Origin: JACVRN01 sp036403815
GTDB lineage: Bacteria > Acidobacteriota > Blastocatellia > Pyrinomonadales > Pyrinomonadaceae
Assembly (NCBI GenBank): GCA_036403815.1
Contig: DASWQH010000036.1
Coordinates: 310,001-374,000 of the forward strand
Length of the DNA: 64,000 nucleotides
Direction of reading: 5' to 3'
The stretch's first letter is position 1; every line of letters begins with the position of its first letter. Of the stretch, positions 1 through 8,948 are shown piece by piece. The translations under genes were made by a program, and so were the position numbers. The notes below the pieces were generated by a model, which was given only the letters and a program-made list of their open reading frames with translations, did not search any database and was not told the origin of the DNA.

Positions 1-1
1 G

Positions 2-982
2 ACGGACAACAACTACTTCTCGCTTGTGACGAACCTATTGCGCCTTGAGTCTGAAGCAATCGCGCAGACGGCGCGCCGCATAGCGCCAGCCGAGGTCGAG
101 CGTGCGATAGAGATTCTGGCCGCGTGTCGCGGAAAGGTCGTGCTTCTGGGCGTAGGCAAATCCGGCATCATCGCACAGAAGATTGCCGCCACCATGACCA
201 GCACCGGAACCGCAGCCATCTACCTGCATCCTTCGGACGCACTGCACGGCGGACTGGGGATTGTCTCAAGCGACGATTGTATACTGGCCTTGAGCAACAG
301 CGGCGAGACGGATGAGGTCATCTCCATGTTGCCGCATCTTGTGAATCGCCGCGTGCCGATCATAGCTATGGTCGGGAATCTTCATTCGACGCTTGCGCGC
401 CGCGCCGATGTTGTTCTGGACGCTTCCGTGGATCAGGAAGCGTGCCCGCTTAATATGGCTCCGACTACGAGCACCACCGTTGCGCTTGCCATAGGCGATG
501 CACTGGCGGTCGTACTGATGCAGGTCAAAGGTTTGACCACCGATGACTTCGCGCAGAATCATCCGGCGGGTCGTCTTGGCAAACGACTGACGCTGAAGGT
601 CGCAGACCTCATGCACAGCGGTGATGATAATCCGACGATTGGGACGAAAGCGCCGTGGCTTGAAGTCATAGCTGCAATCAGTCGCGGTGGCCTCGGCGCT
701 GTCAACGTGGTCGATGAGGCAGGTCATCTGCTGGGCATCATCACGGACGGAGACCTGCGGCGAACCATCCAGAAGATCAAGCACGCAGAGCTGGAAATGC
801 TGACAAGCAACATGATGATGACGCGCGATCCTGTGGTCGCAAGACCTGAGCTTCTGGCTTACGACGCGCTGCGTTTGATGGAAGACCGCCCGCGCCAAAT
901 CTCCGTCCTGCCGGTCGTCACAGATGAAAGACTCTGTGTAGGCTTGATTCGTGTTCACGACATCGTTCGCAGCGGCCTCTGA
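2..982 (+). CDS. kdsD: D-arabinose 5-phosphate isomerase, KpsF/GutQ/KdsD family (5' end at window edge)
   Basis: Predicted to interconvert ribulose 5-phosphate and arabinose 5-phosphate, the first step of KDO synthesis for lipopolysaccharide, in the cytoplasm. An N-terminal SIS domain carries GVGKSG, SNSGETDE and the NHPAG stretch that holds the family histidine. It is followed by two CBS motifs, the first containing GIITDGDLRR. The reading frame is open to the left edge. A GTG at 26 could be the start, but no ribosome-binding site precedes it and homologues have 10-20 more residues, so the true start probably lies outside the window. A distant lpxC (14.4 kb) agrees with an LPS-making cell. 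Family assignment is firm; the specific sugar phosphate is inferred. Confidence 0.9.
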   Translation, partial: TDNNYFSLVTNLLRLESEAIAQTARRIAPAEVERAIEILAACRGKVVLLGVGKSGIIAQKIAATMTSTGTAAIYLHPSDALHGGLGIVSSDDCILALSNSGETDEVISMLPHLVNRRVPIIAMVGNLHSTLARRADVVLDASVDQEACPLNMAPTTSTTVALAIGDALAVVLMQVKGLTTDDFAQNHPAGRLGKRLTLKVADLMHSGDDNPTIGTKAPWLEVIAAISRGGLGAVNVVDEAGHLLGIITDGDLRRTIQKIKHAELEMLTSNMMMTRDPVVARPELLAYDALRLMEDRPRQISVLPVVTDERLCVGLIRVHDIVRSGL

Positions 983-984
983 AA

Positions 985-1056
985 AGCAGGGATGAGGGCA
1001 GAGAGCGATGAGGGCTGAAGGTTTGGACAAACCCTCGCGGCTTTGATTCTTTTAGT
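985..1056. repeat. Truncated copy of the gggatgagg-word hairpin element
   Basis: It begins just after the kdsD stop with gatgagggcag words. It shares the central stretch (ttNgacaaa..c..cggctttgattct) with the complete hairpin at 62641-62759. The right arm of complementary words is missing here, so this is a half copy. Confidence 0.55.
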
Positions 1057-1064
1057 TTAACGAG

Positions 1065-1155
1065 AAGCGCGACATAAGCCACGCGCGCAGAGTTGCATCA
1101 GCAAGCCCCTGAAAGGGGCGATAGAATTTAGCCCACGTCGCTGGGCTGTGGGGGT
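1065..1155. repeat. Partial palindromic repeat, gcccctgaaaggggc family
   Basis: GCGCGACATAA at the left resembles the terminal inverted repeat of the element at 24124-24394. It is followed by an agcccctgaaaggggc palindrome and an imperfect agcccacg..cgctgggct hairpin. Only one side of the composite element is present. The remainder of the 983-1318 spacer shows nothing else recognisable. Confidence 0.6.
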
Positions 1156-1318
1156 ATGCGATAATAAAGTTAGTAGCACTTGCACAGAACGAATGAATCT
1201 ACCCTCCTTCGTGGCCCTCTTCATCTCAAATTAATCTTTGCAACAGAAGCTAAACGGGGTCTCTTCGATGATATTATTCATTATTCAATTACCCTGGGTT
1301 TCATAACTTACGACGCTA

Positions 1319-2419
1319 TTAAAATTTCGGTTTATGTCGCCGCTGCCAGAACTGTTTATCAGGCCATCTACGCTCAAGGGCGTAATAACTATAGTTCATA
1401 ATCAGGTACTGAGCGAAAGCCCGATCTATCATTCTCGTGTAAGCCGGTAAAGCCTCTACGCTTCCTGTAAGAAAATCAGCGATAGCCGAGGCGGCGTGAA
1501 AGCCCGAGCCCATAGCTGCTGTAATACCGTATGAAGAGAGCGGGTCATAAGCAGCGGCAGCATCGCCTACAGCCAGCCATCGCTCGCCCGCGATACGGCT
1601 AAGTCGCTCGCTATTTGCGGCATAGATATGAGGCTCGGTAACTGGAGAATATTCTCCATCCCGCACGCGGCCAAAGGTGTGGCTGTTTTTTTTGAGCAGA
1701 GAAAGCCAGCCTTCCCTCTGTCGCAAAGTTTTGTGATCTACCAGATTGCCATCGGTCATATAAATGACCATGAGGGCGTTTGAGGGCAGAAGCGACGAAT
1801 ACCACCACCCAGAGTCCACTGCCTCGACAAGAGTAAAGCTATCTTTACACGTAGAAGTCTTTTCAGGTTTAAACAGAACGCCTGTTCCAATTAGCCTGTC
1901 ATACCGGACGCGCCGCGAGCCAAGCTCCTTCGCAAAGCGCGCAGCGCGCCCGGTTGCATCCACTACAAAATCAGCTTCAAGCTCAGCGATGCCTGATGCA
2001 TTCTTGACGTTTAATTGCCAACCGCTTTTCTGTTTGGAGCACTTAATTAATCGCCAACCATATCTCCAGTCGGTGCCCGCTTTAACGGCGCTTGCGGTCA
2101 GAGTCTCCTCGAATTTACGTCGGTCCAGGTGCCACCCTGCGCCGTGAGTGCCGAAAAGGAAATTTCGTTCGAAGGGCTTCTCTGAACCCCATACGGCGCG
2201 ATTACCATGTGAGGCTAGATGGTGGTCGTATAGTTTATCCTTGATCCCTAGATGCTCAAGCAGAGGGTTTGCGTTCGGAGGCAGGCATTCACCTACTTTG
2301 AAACTTGGCCCTTGCTCGGCTTCCAGGACAATAGGAGACAGACCGCGACGTGCCAGCACCAGCGCTGCGGTTGCGCCCGCCGGTCCTCCTCCAACAATAA
2401 CCACGACGGGCTTCGGCAA
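1319..2419 (-). CDS. lodB: LodB-like FAD-dependent oxidoreductase
   Basis: Flavoprotein of 366 residues. The N-terminal dinucleotide-binding motif is VVIVGGGPAGATAALVLA, and a second FAD motif WLAVGDAAAAYDPLSSYG lies near residue 280, as in tryptophan-halogenase/geranylgeranyl-reductase type enzymes. It starts at a TTG 12 bp downstream of the LodA-like gene stop, with AGAGGAAG as ribosome-binding site, so the two genes form an operon. In Marinomonas mediterranea, LodB is needed to build the cysteine tryptophylquinone (CTQ) cofactor of LodA. By context the same maturation role is inferred here. On sequence alone it could be another flavin monooxygenase; the neighbour makes LodB the best call. 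Confidence 0.82.
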   Translation of the reverse strand: MPKPVVVIVGGGPAGATAALVLARRGLSPIVLEAEQGPSFKVGECLPPNANPLLEHLGIKDKLYDHHLASHGNRAVWGSEKPFERNFLFGTHGAGWHLDRRKFEETLTASAVKAGTDWRYGWRLIKCSKQKSGWQLNVKNASGIAELEADFVVDATGRAARFAKELGSRRVRYDRLIGTGVLFKPEKTSTCKDSFTLVEAVDSGWWYSSLLPSNALMVIYMTDGNLVDHKTLRQREGWLSLLKKNSHTFGRVRDGEYSPVTEPHIYAANSERLSRIAGERWLAVGDAAAAYDPLSSYGITAAMGSGFHAASAIADFLTGSVEALPAYTRMIDRAFAQYLIMNYSYYALERRWPDKQFWQRRHKPKF

Positions 2420-2431
2420 AGCTTCTTCCTC

Positions 2432-4387
2432 TTACAGTTCGTCTTGGCGGAACGTGCGGCGACGCCGCTTGACAGGAGTTGCTGCTCTCTCTGTCATTAC
2501 TTTCTCAATCGCCTTGGCGGTCGTAAAAATAGCAACCTTCTCTAATTCAGCAACCTGTAGAACATGCTCGGCTATTTTCACCTGTTCCCACGTCGGATCG
2601 TAATCCTCCAAATCGCTGCTTAAGCCTGTCTCAACCCACAAACGAGAAGGCAATCCAACCTGTGATGAATCGCTCGGTCCTTCCTGCTCGGTAGCAATAC
2701 CAAGTAGATGCCACCTGGCTACGTTGTCATTGATGCGCTTCTGGTAGGACGGGCCAAAGTAGCGCAGCCAATCTTGCCGGAAATAAAAGTGCTTCATTCT
2801 TTGGCCGCCTAACAACCCTTCGTCCATCATGCGCGCATAGGCTCGTTGGCTCAACACCTGATTCGGAACTCTCGCAGCCCAGAATGATGGAAGCGGCAGG
2901 TAAGTACCGATGTCGTAGCCGGAGAGACAGCTTGCCTCGTCCGTTTGCCATGGCACTCCGAGCCAGCGTGTTAATGTGCCGGGGCCGCTTGACTCTACAA
3001 TTCCGCCCGGCCCTAACGCTACCTCAGTGCGCAGGATCGGCCCGTAGTCATCCTTTGGCTCTTCACCTTCGGGAAGAATGTTAAGCCGGAATGGCTCTTT
3101 CCACATCGTCGCCACGCGCATCGGCCAGGTCAATTCGATGCCGGGGTGGAAAGGGCCGCCGAGACAGCTTTCCAGATTCGCTTCGTCCAGCGCTTGCGGC
3201 TGCTCTTCAATCGGATAATCTTCAAGCTTGAGCGGCTTGCGTCTTAAAGCTTCCTCGGGGTCGAAATTTCCTTCTGCCCACTGTCTCATCCATGCGTACT
3301 GAGTCTTAGTGAGCGTCAGTTCATCTCTCAAAAGCTGAATATAATCCCCGAACCCATCACCGTAAAATGGAGGCAGCTCGGTTGGCCTTTCTTCTTCCGG
3401 GTCTGCATCGGGGTCGCGTAACCATGCGAAAAGAGATGTCCTGACAGGCTTGAACTCATCCGAGGGATTGGACAACTTTGCCAGCAGGTCAGGCGAGGTC
3501 AGGTTCGACGGCGAGTTCTCTCCGAACAGGAAGTTGACGCCGTTATTAACCCATTGACTGTTAACCAGACGCTCAAAAATCGGATAAATATCGCGCCAGA
3601 AAGCCGGGCTTTCAGCCGCTTTCATCTTCCATTTAGGATCCTGACAGAAGAGATTGTAAATCACATCGTACAGGGTAACGACGCCATATAGCCCTTGCCC
3701 GAAATTGGGAGGCGTCACGGCCACCATAGCAGGCTCGGCCTCATACTCCTTACCGTCAATCCGAAGAGTAGCGCGCACAGGGCCGTCGGAAACGTCGTCG
3801 TGCCAGCCATCATTGTTAGCGAAAGTCGTAGCCTGCGCACCTGTCGCGGACGCCGAGTGACCGTAGCCGCCCAAAATCAATAGTCGCCCCTCATCGTCCG
3901 TACGTAATTCACCAAGATATACTTTCTTTCCCAAAAACTCTCCGCTATCGAACTGGTATGCCTGACCAGATATCCCCTTCCCACTAATGGTGCGCGGGCC
4001 TGGATCGATAATCAATTTCTTGCGGTCATCTCCTAAAACATCCTGATTTCTATATCTGGCTTCCAAAGCATACTGGCCCAAGTCCATGGCGTTGTTGAAT
4101 TGATACCAGCCAGCCTTGCGGTTGGCTAGATGTACACGCCAGGTGATTTCGGCATCATCGGCAGTGATTTCTTTTACAGCTACTCCCTGCTCGTTCAAGC
4201 CATAGATGCGAAATCTTGCGGCCTGTCGCTTGATGCGACCCGTTTCATCTTTGAACCCGCCTTCGGGCTGTGGAACTTCTCCGGGCGCTTCCGGGCCTAT
4301 GAAGTAATCCGTATCAGAATTGCCGACTCTGGCAATTCCAACACCGGGGTAGATAACGTAGCTTACGATTGAATCTTGATTGGACAT
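2432..4387 (-). CDS. lodA: LodA/GoxA-family CTQ-dependent amino acid oxidase
   Basis: Protein of 651 residues. The N terminus YVIYPGVGIARVGNS followed by YFIGPEAPGE is the hallmark of the LodA family. The family oxidatively deaminates an amino acid (lysine epsilon-amino group or glycine in characterised members) and releases H2O2. A candidate CTQ cysteine is Cys487 in the segment DEASCLSGYD. Candidate cross-linked tryptophans downstream are Trp503, Trp540 and Trp559; from the 65-residue Cys-Trp spacing of LodA, Trp540 or Trp559 fits better than Trp503. No classical signal peptide is seen. The LodB-like partner follows directly. The substrate cannot be read from the sequence. ATG start with a purine-rich stretch upstream. 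Confidence 0.87.
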   Translation of the reverse strand: MSNQDSIVSYVIYPGVGIARVGNSDTDYFIGPEAPGEVPQPEGGFKDETGRIKRQAARFRIYGLNEQGVAVKEITADDAEITWRVHLANRKAGWYQFNNAMDLGQYALEARYRNQDVLGDDRKKLIIDPGPRTISGKGISGQAYQFDSGEFLGKKVYLGELRTDDEGRLLILGGYGHSASATGAQATTFANNDGWHDDVSDGPVRATLRIDGKEYEAEPAMVAVTPPNFGQGLYGVVTLYDVIYNLFCQDPKWKMKAAESPAFWRDIYPIFERLVNSQWVNNGVNFLFGENSPSNLTSPDLLAKLSNPSDEFKPVRTSLFAWLRDPDADPEEERPTELPPFYGDGFGDYIQLLRDELTLTKTQYAWMRQWAEGNFDPEEALRRKPLKLEDYPIEEQPQALDEANLESCLGGPFHPGIELTWPMRVATMWKEPFRLNILPEGEEPKDDYGPILRTEVALGPGGIVESSGPGTLTRWLGVPWQTDEASCLSGYDIGTYLPLPSFWAARVPNQVLSQRAYARMMDEGLLGGQRMKHFYFRQDWLRYFGPSYQKRINDNVARWHLLGIATEQEGPSDSSQVGLPSRLWVETGLSSDLEDYDPTWEQVKIAEHVLQVAELEKVAIFTTAKAIEKVMTERAATPVKRRRRTFRQDEL

Positions 4388-4589
4388 CTCTTTCTCCTCT
4401 TCATCCTCCGATTAAAAAAGGTTTCTCAAGATCAGGCAGAAGCGACTGATGGCCCTCATAATTGAGAGTATCCTAACAAAGTCAGGGTGTAGGAATCTAC
4501 GCCCTCTAACGAAGCATCCAAGGCTTGTGAATGAAAGCCAAGCTATTTCCGCTCCGGTTGAATGAGTTGTTAGGCTTCGTTCGCATCAC

Positions 4590-4811
4590 CTATTTTACCC
4601 ACTGTTTAGAATTAATCATTTCATCAATTTTATTCTCTAAAGCCGTAAGCTCTGGCGGATAAATTGTCTCATGCCGGGCATCATATCCTATACATCCAGA
4701 ATAATGCTCTATGGTTTTAGATTTTCCGCCAATAGTGATTGATGTGTAAAACCAGGGGCTATCCGTAGCATACGTGTAGCATCCAGCAGCAACAGCCTGC
4801 CAGGCAACAAC
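4590..4811 (-). pseudogene. 3' remnant of a DUF6438-like protein
   Basis: Reading the minus strand, about 70 codons are open between two TAG stops. The end of the product reads ITIGGKSKTIEHYSGC...PPELTALENKIDEM...QWVK, which resembles the C-terminal part of DUF6438-type proteins as I remember them. There is no start codon or ribosome-binding site. This is the tail of a lost gene. The family name is tentative; the protein-like character is clear. Confidence 0.45.
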
Positions 4812-4859
4812 CCCACGCTACGATACAAACATTAAACTGATTCTGAAAGGATGCGCATC

Positions 4860-4925
4860 ATGATTTTCGATCTAAAGACATTCACCTTGATACACGTAGT
4901 GATAAGCCTGGTCTACCCAACATAG
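4860..4925 (+). pseudogene. 5' remnant of a small membrane protein gene
   Basis: AAAGGA lies upstream of an ATG that opens MIFDLKTFTLIHVVISLV, which looks like the start of a small multi-pass membrane protein seen in several phyla. The frame stops after 21 codons at TAG. The rest of the gene is absent, so this is a truncated beginning. The rest of 4388-5023 is AT-rich and holds nothing else I recognise. Confidence 0.4.
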
Positions 4926-5023
4926 CGCACACTTACTTTTATAATGAAGTGTAGGCCACTCCTCACATAGACTGGCCGCTTTGTCCCTTAATCTAGCAAA
5001 CCTGATTAAAAGCGGCTTTCAGC

Positions 5024-7477
5024 TTATTCATATCTGAGCGCGACCATGGGATCTGTTTTCATAGCACGGCGCGCCGGGATGTAACAGGCGACCAGCGTCA
5101 CGGCGGCTAGCAACAAGGCCATGCCTGTGAACGTCATCGGATCAGTGGCGGACACGCCGTAAAGCATGCTCTGAAGCACGCGCGTCAGTGCGGCGGAGGC
5201 TAGCAGCCCCAGGAGCACGCCGACGCCTACGAGCATCAGCCCTTCGACGAGTACAAGACGCAGCACATCCACACCGTTCGCTCCGAGCGCGACGCGTATG
5301 CCGAACTCGCGCGTGCGCCCGCTCACCAAGTATGCCATCACGCCGTACAGACCCGTCGCCGCAAGCAGCAGCGCCAAGACGCCGAATGCTCCCGACAGCC
5401 ATGCCAGCAGGCGCGCGGGGGCGAGCGGTGCCCGCATGTGCTCGGCCAGCGTCTCGACCCCGGTCAACGGCAGGCTACGGTCGAGAGCGCGTACCTGCGC
5501 GCGAACCTTGTCCATCACTGCCTGCGAGTCGCCAGTGGTGCGAACGTGGATTGTCATTCGGGGGCGGTACTGCTGCGAGAGAGGGCGGTAGGCGAAGTAC
5601 GGTGTCTTCTCTGCGAGTTGGCTGTATTTAATGTCTTTCGCCACGCCGACTACTTCGAGGTACTCGCCCTTGGAGTCCATACGCAGGCGTTTGCCCACGG
5701 CATTCCCATCCGGCGCGAGCCGCCGGGCGAGCGTTTCATTGACCACTACGACCCGCGGGGCTGAGGCCGTATCAGCTTCCCCGAAGTCGCGCCCGCTGAC
5801 GAGCGCGATGCCCATCGTTTTGAAGTAGTCTGTGGTAACGGTCGCGTGCGAAAGCAGCGAGTCTTCGTCCAGTCGATCTGACATGACTGCTTCGCCTTCG
5901 ACGTAGAGCGGCGATTTATTCCCGCCGCCGCCGAGCGGCACGAACTCCGCAAGCGACGCTGCACGCACGCCAGGAATGGCGCGCACACGCGACAACAGTT
6001 CTTCGTGTAAGAGCTTGCCGCGCGCCGGGCTGTAGTTGGCGATGCCTAGGTCGTAGGTCATCACGAAGCCATTCTCGATTTGAAAGCCGGGGTCGGCGTG
6101 CTGAGTGTTCCGTAGATTCCTGACGAAGAGTCCAGCGGCTACTAGCAGCAGCAATGACACGGCGACCTGCCCTACGACAAGGGCGTTACGCAGACTCAAC
6201 CGCCGCCACGAGAATCCGACGGCTTCATCCTTGAGCGCGGACACGAGGTTCGGTTTAGATGCCTGCAAGGCGGGCACGAGTCCGAAGACAATTCCGGTCA
6301 AAACGGACAGGAGCAGCGTGTACAGGAAGACGCGCAAGTCTGGGCTTGTATCGAGCGGTGCGCGCATCCCCTCCGGCGACTGCGGCAGCAGACTCTGCAA
6401 AAGCTCCGAACTCCACAGCGCGAGCAGCAGACCGGCGGCCCCGCCCGCAAGTGCGAGCAGCAGGCTCTCTGTTAAGAGTTGCCGTACGACGCGCCAACGA
6501 CTCGCGCCGAGTGTGAGGCGGACGGCGATCTCTTTGCGCCGGGCGGCGGCGCGTGCGAGCAGCATATTGGCGACGTTGGCACAGGCCACGAGCAGCACGA
6601 GCGTCACGACCGTCAGCAGCAGTCCGGCGGCAAAGGCGGTCGCCATGCGCCCCTGCGGAGGAACCATTAATCCGCGTGCCGGTTCGACCGTCACCTGCCG
6701 ACCCCCAGGGTCTTCGGGACCTGTGTCACGCGCCTTACGCGCCTGGTGTAGGCGTGCCGCAACCAACAGGGTCGCGGCGCGCGCCTGGGCGAGCGTCACG
6801 CCGGGTCTGATTCGACCCAGGAGGTTGAGCCAGCCGTCGTCCGGCGAGGTGAGCGACACAGAGCCGGGCTGGACGAGCGGCTCGCTCATCATTGGGACCC
6901 AGAGGTCGGGCGGCGTGAGGGCGCTTGCGCCAGCGAAATCCTCCGCGGTAATGCCGACCACTGTGAAGGATTGGTTGCTGAGGAGGATCGTCTTACCGAT
7001 GATGCCGGGGTCGGAGTTGAAGTGCCGCTTCCACAGGCGACCGCTGATAACGACGACCGGATGCGTGCCCGGTGTCCGGTCCTCTTCGGGGAGGAACGCG
7101 CGCCCCTGCGCCGGTGGTTTGGCAAGCACGTCGAAGTAGTTGCCGCTGACTATCTCGCCCCAAACGCGCTCGGTCTGCTCGCCGCTCGTCAGACTCATGG
7201 GACGCTGCGCGTAAGCTGCAAGCCCCGCAAAGACCCCTGTTTCATCGCGGTAAGCGACGTAGTCTGGATAGGATGAGGAGTGCCCGTCCCACAGCCGCAC
7301 AAGTTCCTCCGACCGGGGCACGGGTAGTGGGCGGAAGAGCGCGGCGTTGACGAAGCTGAAGATAGTTGTGTTGACGCCCACTCCCAATGCGATTGAGACG
7401 AGAGCGGCAGCGGTAAAGCCTTTGCTCCGTGCCAACATTCGCGCGCCGTACCGTAGGTCCTGCCACAATATTCTCAC
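5024..7477 (-). CDS. ADOP-type ABC transporter permease (FtsX/MacB-like, duplicated)
   Basis: Protein of 817 residues with the typical acidobacterial duplicated orphan permease start, RILWQDLRYGARML. It contains two copies of the module membrane helix, MacB periplasmic domain, three-helix FtsX domain. The first FtsX block is around residues 270-400, with VLLVACANVANMLLARAA. The second is at the C terminus, with RTREFGIRVALGA and ending ARRAMKTDPMVALRYE. A GTG start has GGAGG six bases upstream. No ATP-binding subunit is adjacent, as is usual for this orphan family. The cargo is unknown; export of a peptide, lipid or small molecule is plausible. Confidence 0.92.
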   Translation of the reverse strand: MRILWQDLRYGARMLARSKGFTAAALVSIALGVGVNTTIFSFVNAALFRPLPVPRSEELVRLWDGHSSSYPDYVAYRDETGVFAGLAAYAQRPMSLTSGEQTERVWGEIVSGNYFDVLAKPPAQGRAFLPEEDRTPGTHPVVVISGRLWKRHFNSDPGIIGKTILLSNQSFTVVGITAEDFAGASALTPPDLWVPMMSEPLVQPGSVSLTSPDDGWLNLLGRIRPGVTLAQARAATLLVAARLHQARKARDTGPEDPGGRQVTVEPARGLMVPPQGRMATAFAAGLLLTVVTLVLLVACANVANMLLARAAARRKEIAVRLTLGASRWRVVRQLLTESLLLALAGGAAGLLLALWSSELLQSLLPQSPEGMRAPLDTSPDLRVFLYTLLLSVLTGIVFGLVPALQASKPNLVSALKDEAVGFSWRRLSLRNALVVGQVAVSLLLLVAAGLFVRNLRNTQHADPGFQIENGFVMTYDLGIANYSPARGKLLHEELLSRVRAIPGVRAASLAEFVPLGGGGNKSPLYVEGEAVMSDRLDEDSLLSHATVTTDYFKTMGIALVSGRDFGEADTASAPRVVVVNETLARRLAPDGNAVGKRLRMDSKGEYLEVVGVAKDIKYSQLAEKTPYFAYRPLSQQYRPRMTIHVRTTGDSQAVMDKVRAQVRALDRSLPLTGVETLAEHMRAPLAPARLLAWLSGAFGVLALLLAATGLYGVMAYLVSGRTREFGIRVALGANGVDVLRLVLVEGLMLVGVGVLLGLLASAALTRVLQSMLYGVSATDPMTFTGMALLLAAVTLVACYIPARRAMKTDPMVALRYE

Positions 7478-7785
7478 CTGTCACCTCCGCGCTTTCCTTC
7501 AGAGTGTATCTATTGAAGCTGACAAACGACTGGCAACATGAAAATCCCGTGCCACATGGTAGTGCGTTACGAACATTTACGATTTACATGGCGTTGATGA
7601 ATGCAGCCCTGGTGATCGGCGCGTTACAATGGCGATTTTGGGATTAGCTGCTCCCAGAATAGGGATCGCCAGCTCCGGCTTGATGAGGCGTTGCGTGTCA
7701 GAGGACCGACTGATTAGGAAGTTGAGCCACTCGCAGCAATTATTCGTAGAGATATTACGACATCCGATAACACAAATTTATGTAA

Positions 7786-7959
7786 ACACTTGGGTGCGAG
7801 CATGCTCAGATTATCGCTCCTTTGAAACAGCAGATTGAGCTATTCAAGGAATCGAAGCTGAGGAACATGATGCCCAAGGAACAGGTGAAAAGATTGGACA
7901 GAAGTGATGCAATAGGGCAGGCGAAGTTTATTGATAGCCTGTTCGAGATAGCTGCATAG
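7786..7959 (+). pseudogene. 3' remnant of an unidentified gene
   Basis: Fifty-seven sense codons lie between a TAA and a TAG. They end in a well-formed hydrophilic tail (ESKLRNMMPKEQVKRLD, then AKFIDSLFEIAA). No start codon fits. I do not recognise the family, but the residue composition looks like the C terminus of a real protein whose 5' part is gone. The stretch 7478-7785 upstream shows nothing else identifiable. Confidence 0.35.
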
Positions 7960-8009
7960 CAAAACGTACTCGGAGGACGTTCGCGTCTAAAAATGATTTC
8001 CGCAACAGA

Positions 8010-8148
8010 ACCCCTGCGCGAGACCAGCGACATTGTTGATTAAAAGAGCGCGATCAATGGACTGCACGCCAAAGGCGACCCACGGCTGGTGATCAATGAG
8101 CACCAGCGCCGAGTTCTGGATCGTCAGTTCATTCGGATTGTTCGTCAT
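8010..8148 (-). pseudogene. 5' remnant of an isochorismatase/YcaC-like hydrolase
   Basis: GGAGAA followed by an ATG at 8148 opens MTNNPNELTIQNSALVLIDHQPW, then AFGVQS and LLINNVAGLA. This matches the N terminus of YcaC-type cysteine hydrolases, whose first catalytic aspartate lies in LIDHQ. Homology stops after about 45 residues and the frame then ends at 7987. The catalytic lysine and cysteine regions are missing, so it cannot be an active enzyme. Confidence 0.55.
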
Positions 8149-8275
8149 GAGTGTGTTCTCCGTTTCAAATTGGTCGAAGTTGCCGCCGCCGAACATTCGT
8201 TTCATCCGAGCATCAATAGTGCAAACGGATACCAAGTTGACTGAGTTGTTATGCTGCTCTTAGGGAGGCTACCTA

Positions 8276-8689
8276 TCAACTTATTCTGGGTCGGGGAGGC
8301 AATATGAAATTGAATTCGGCTATGCCCTGACTCTGAGTTGGCTCGCCAGCCTTTAAAGTTGGGGCTATCTTCAAGCGAATAGCTGCTGATTCAGCAGTTT
8401 CATTCAATAAAGGAACTGATGACAAAACTCGGGCGGAAATCACATCTCCCTCTTCGTCAATAAGTATGTGAACATTCACTTTACCACTTACACCAGCCGA
8501 TTTTGCTGATTGGGGATATGCAGGTTCCACGCGCTTAATTATCACCCCTTGCAGCACAGCTGCTGTTTCATCGTCTAACACGTGATCCGCTAAGGCTGAT
8601 TTTTTAGATTGACGAACATTGTTCTGTGCAGAGTACGTTATCGTCCGATAAGTTATTTCTACAGGCTCAGATATGGGCTTGCGAAGCAC
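8276..8689 (-). pseudogene. TonB C-terminal domain fragment without membrane anchor
   Basis: The product (137 residues from a GTG) ends in a TonB C-terminal domain: RVEPAYPQSAKSAGVSGKV, then VHILIDEEGDV and IAEFNFILPP. TonB proteins normally have an N-terminal transmembrane helix and a proline-rich linker. Here an in-frame TAA closes the frame just upstream of the GTG and no hydrophobic segment exists. It is probably the surviving 3' part of a larger exported or membrane protein, although a small periplasm-less product cannot be ruled out. It sits among other gene remnants. Confidence 0.55.
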
Positions 8690-8948
8690 GCCATTCTTTT
8701 ATCTCGACCTCACGTTAGTTAGAGCGCTACTCCGGCAGTCATATCCATAATGTACAATTCTGAGCGGTTTAAGCGATAACCACGCGGCCTCAAATTGTCT
8801 TTTGTAAAGACAAACTGCCACAAAATATCCAGGTGCTGTTTCAAGATGAACGATTTGGACGATTATGAGATAAGATGGATTGGCTTAGTAAATCTGTGTG
8901 TTAGGGGCTTTGGCTGTGGTGGACGGGAAGATATAGGTGGCCTAGAAG

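Noticed and set aside
1180..1401. Short plus-strand reading frame as a gene
   Set aside because: It overlaps the end of the LodB-like gene, has no ribosome-binding site and no recognisable composition.
2879..2929. Trp503 as the certain CTQ partner of Cys487 in the LodA-like protein
   Set aside because: Spacing is 16 residues, whereas LodA has 65; other tryptophans fit better, so the choice was left open.
2727..2951. Antisense reading frames inside large genes (also in polA, aroDE, lodA and others)
   Set aside because: They mirror the coding strand's codon pattern in high-GC DNA and have no start signals; treated as shadows.
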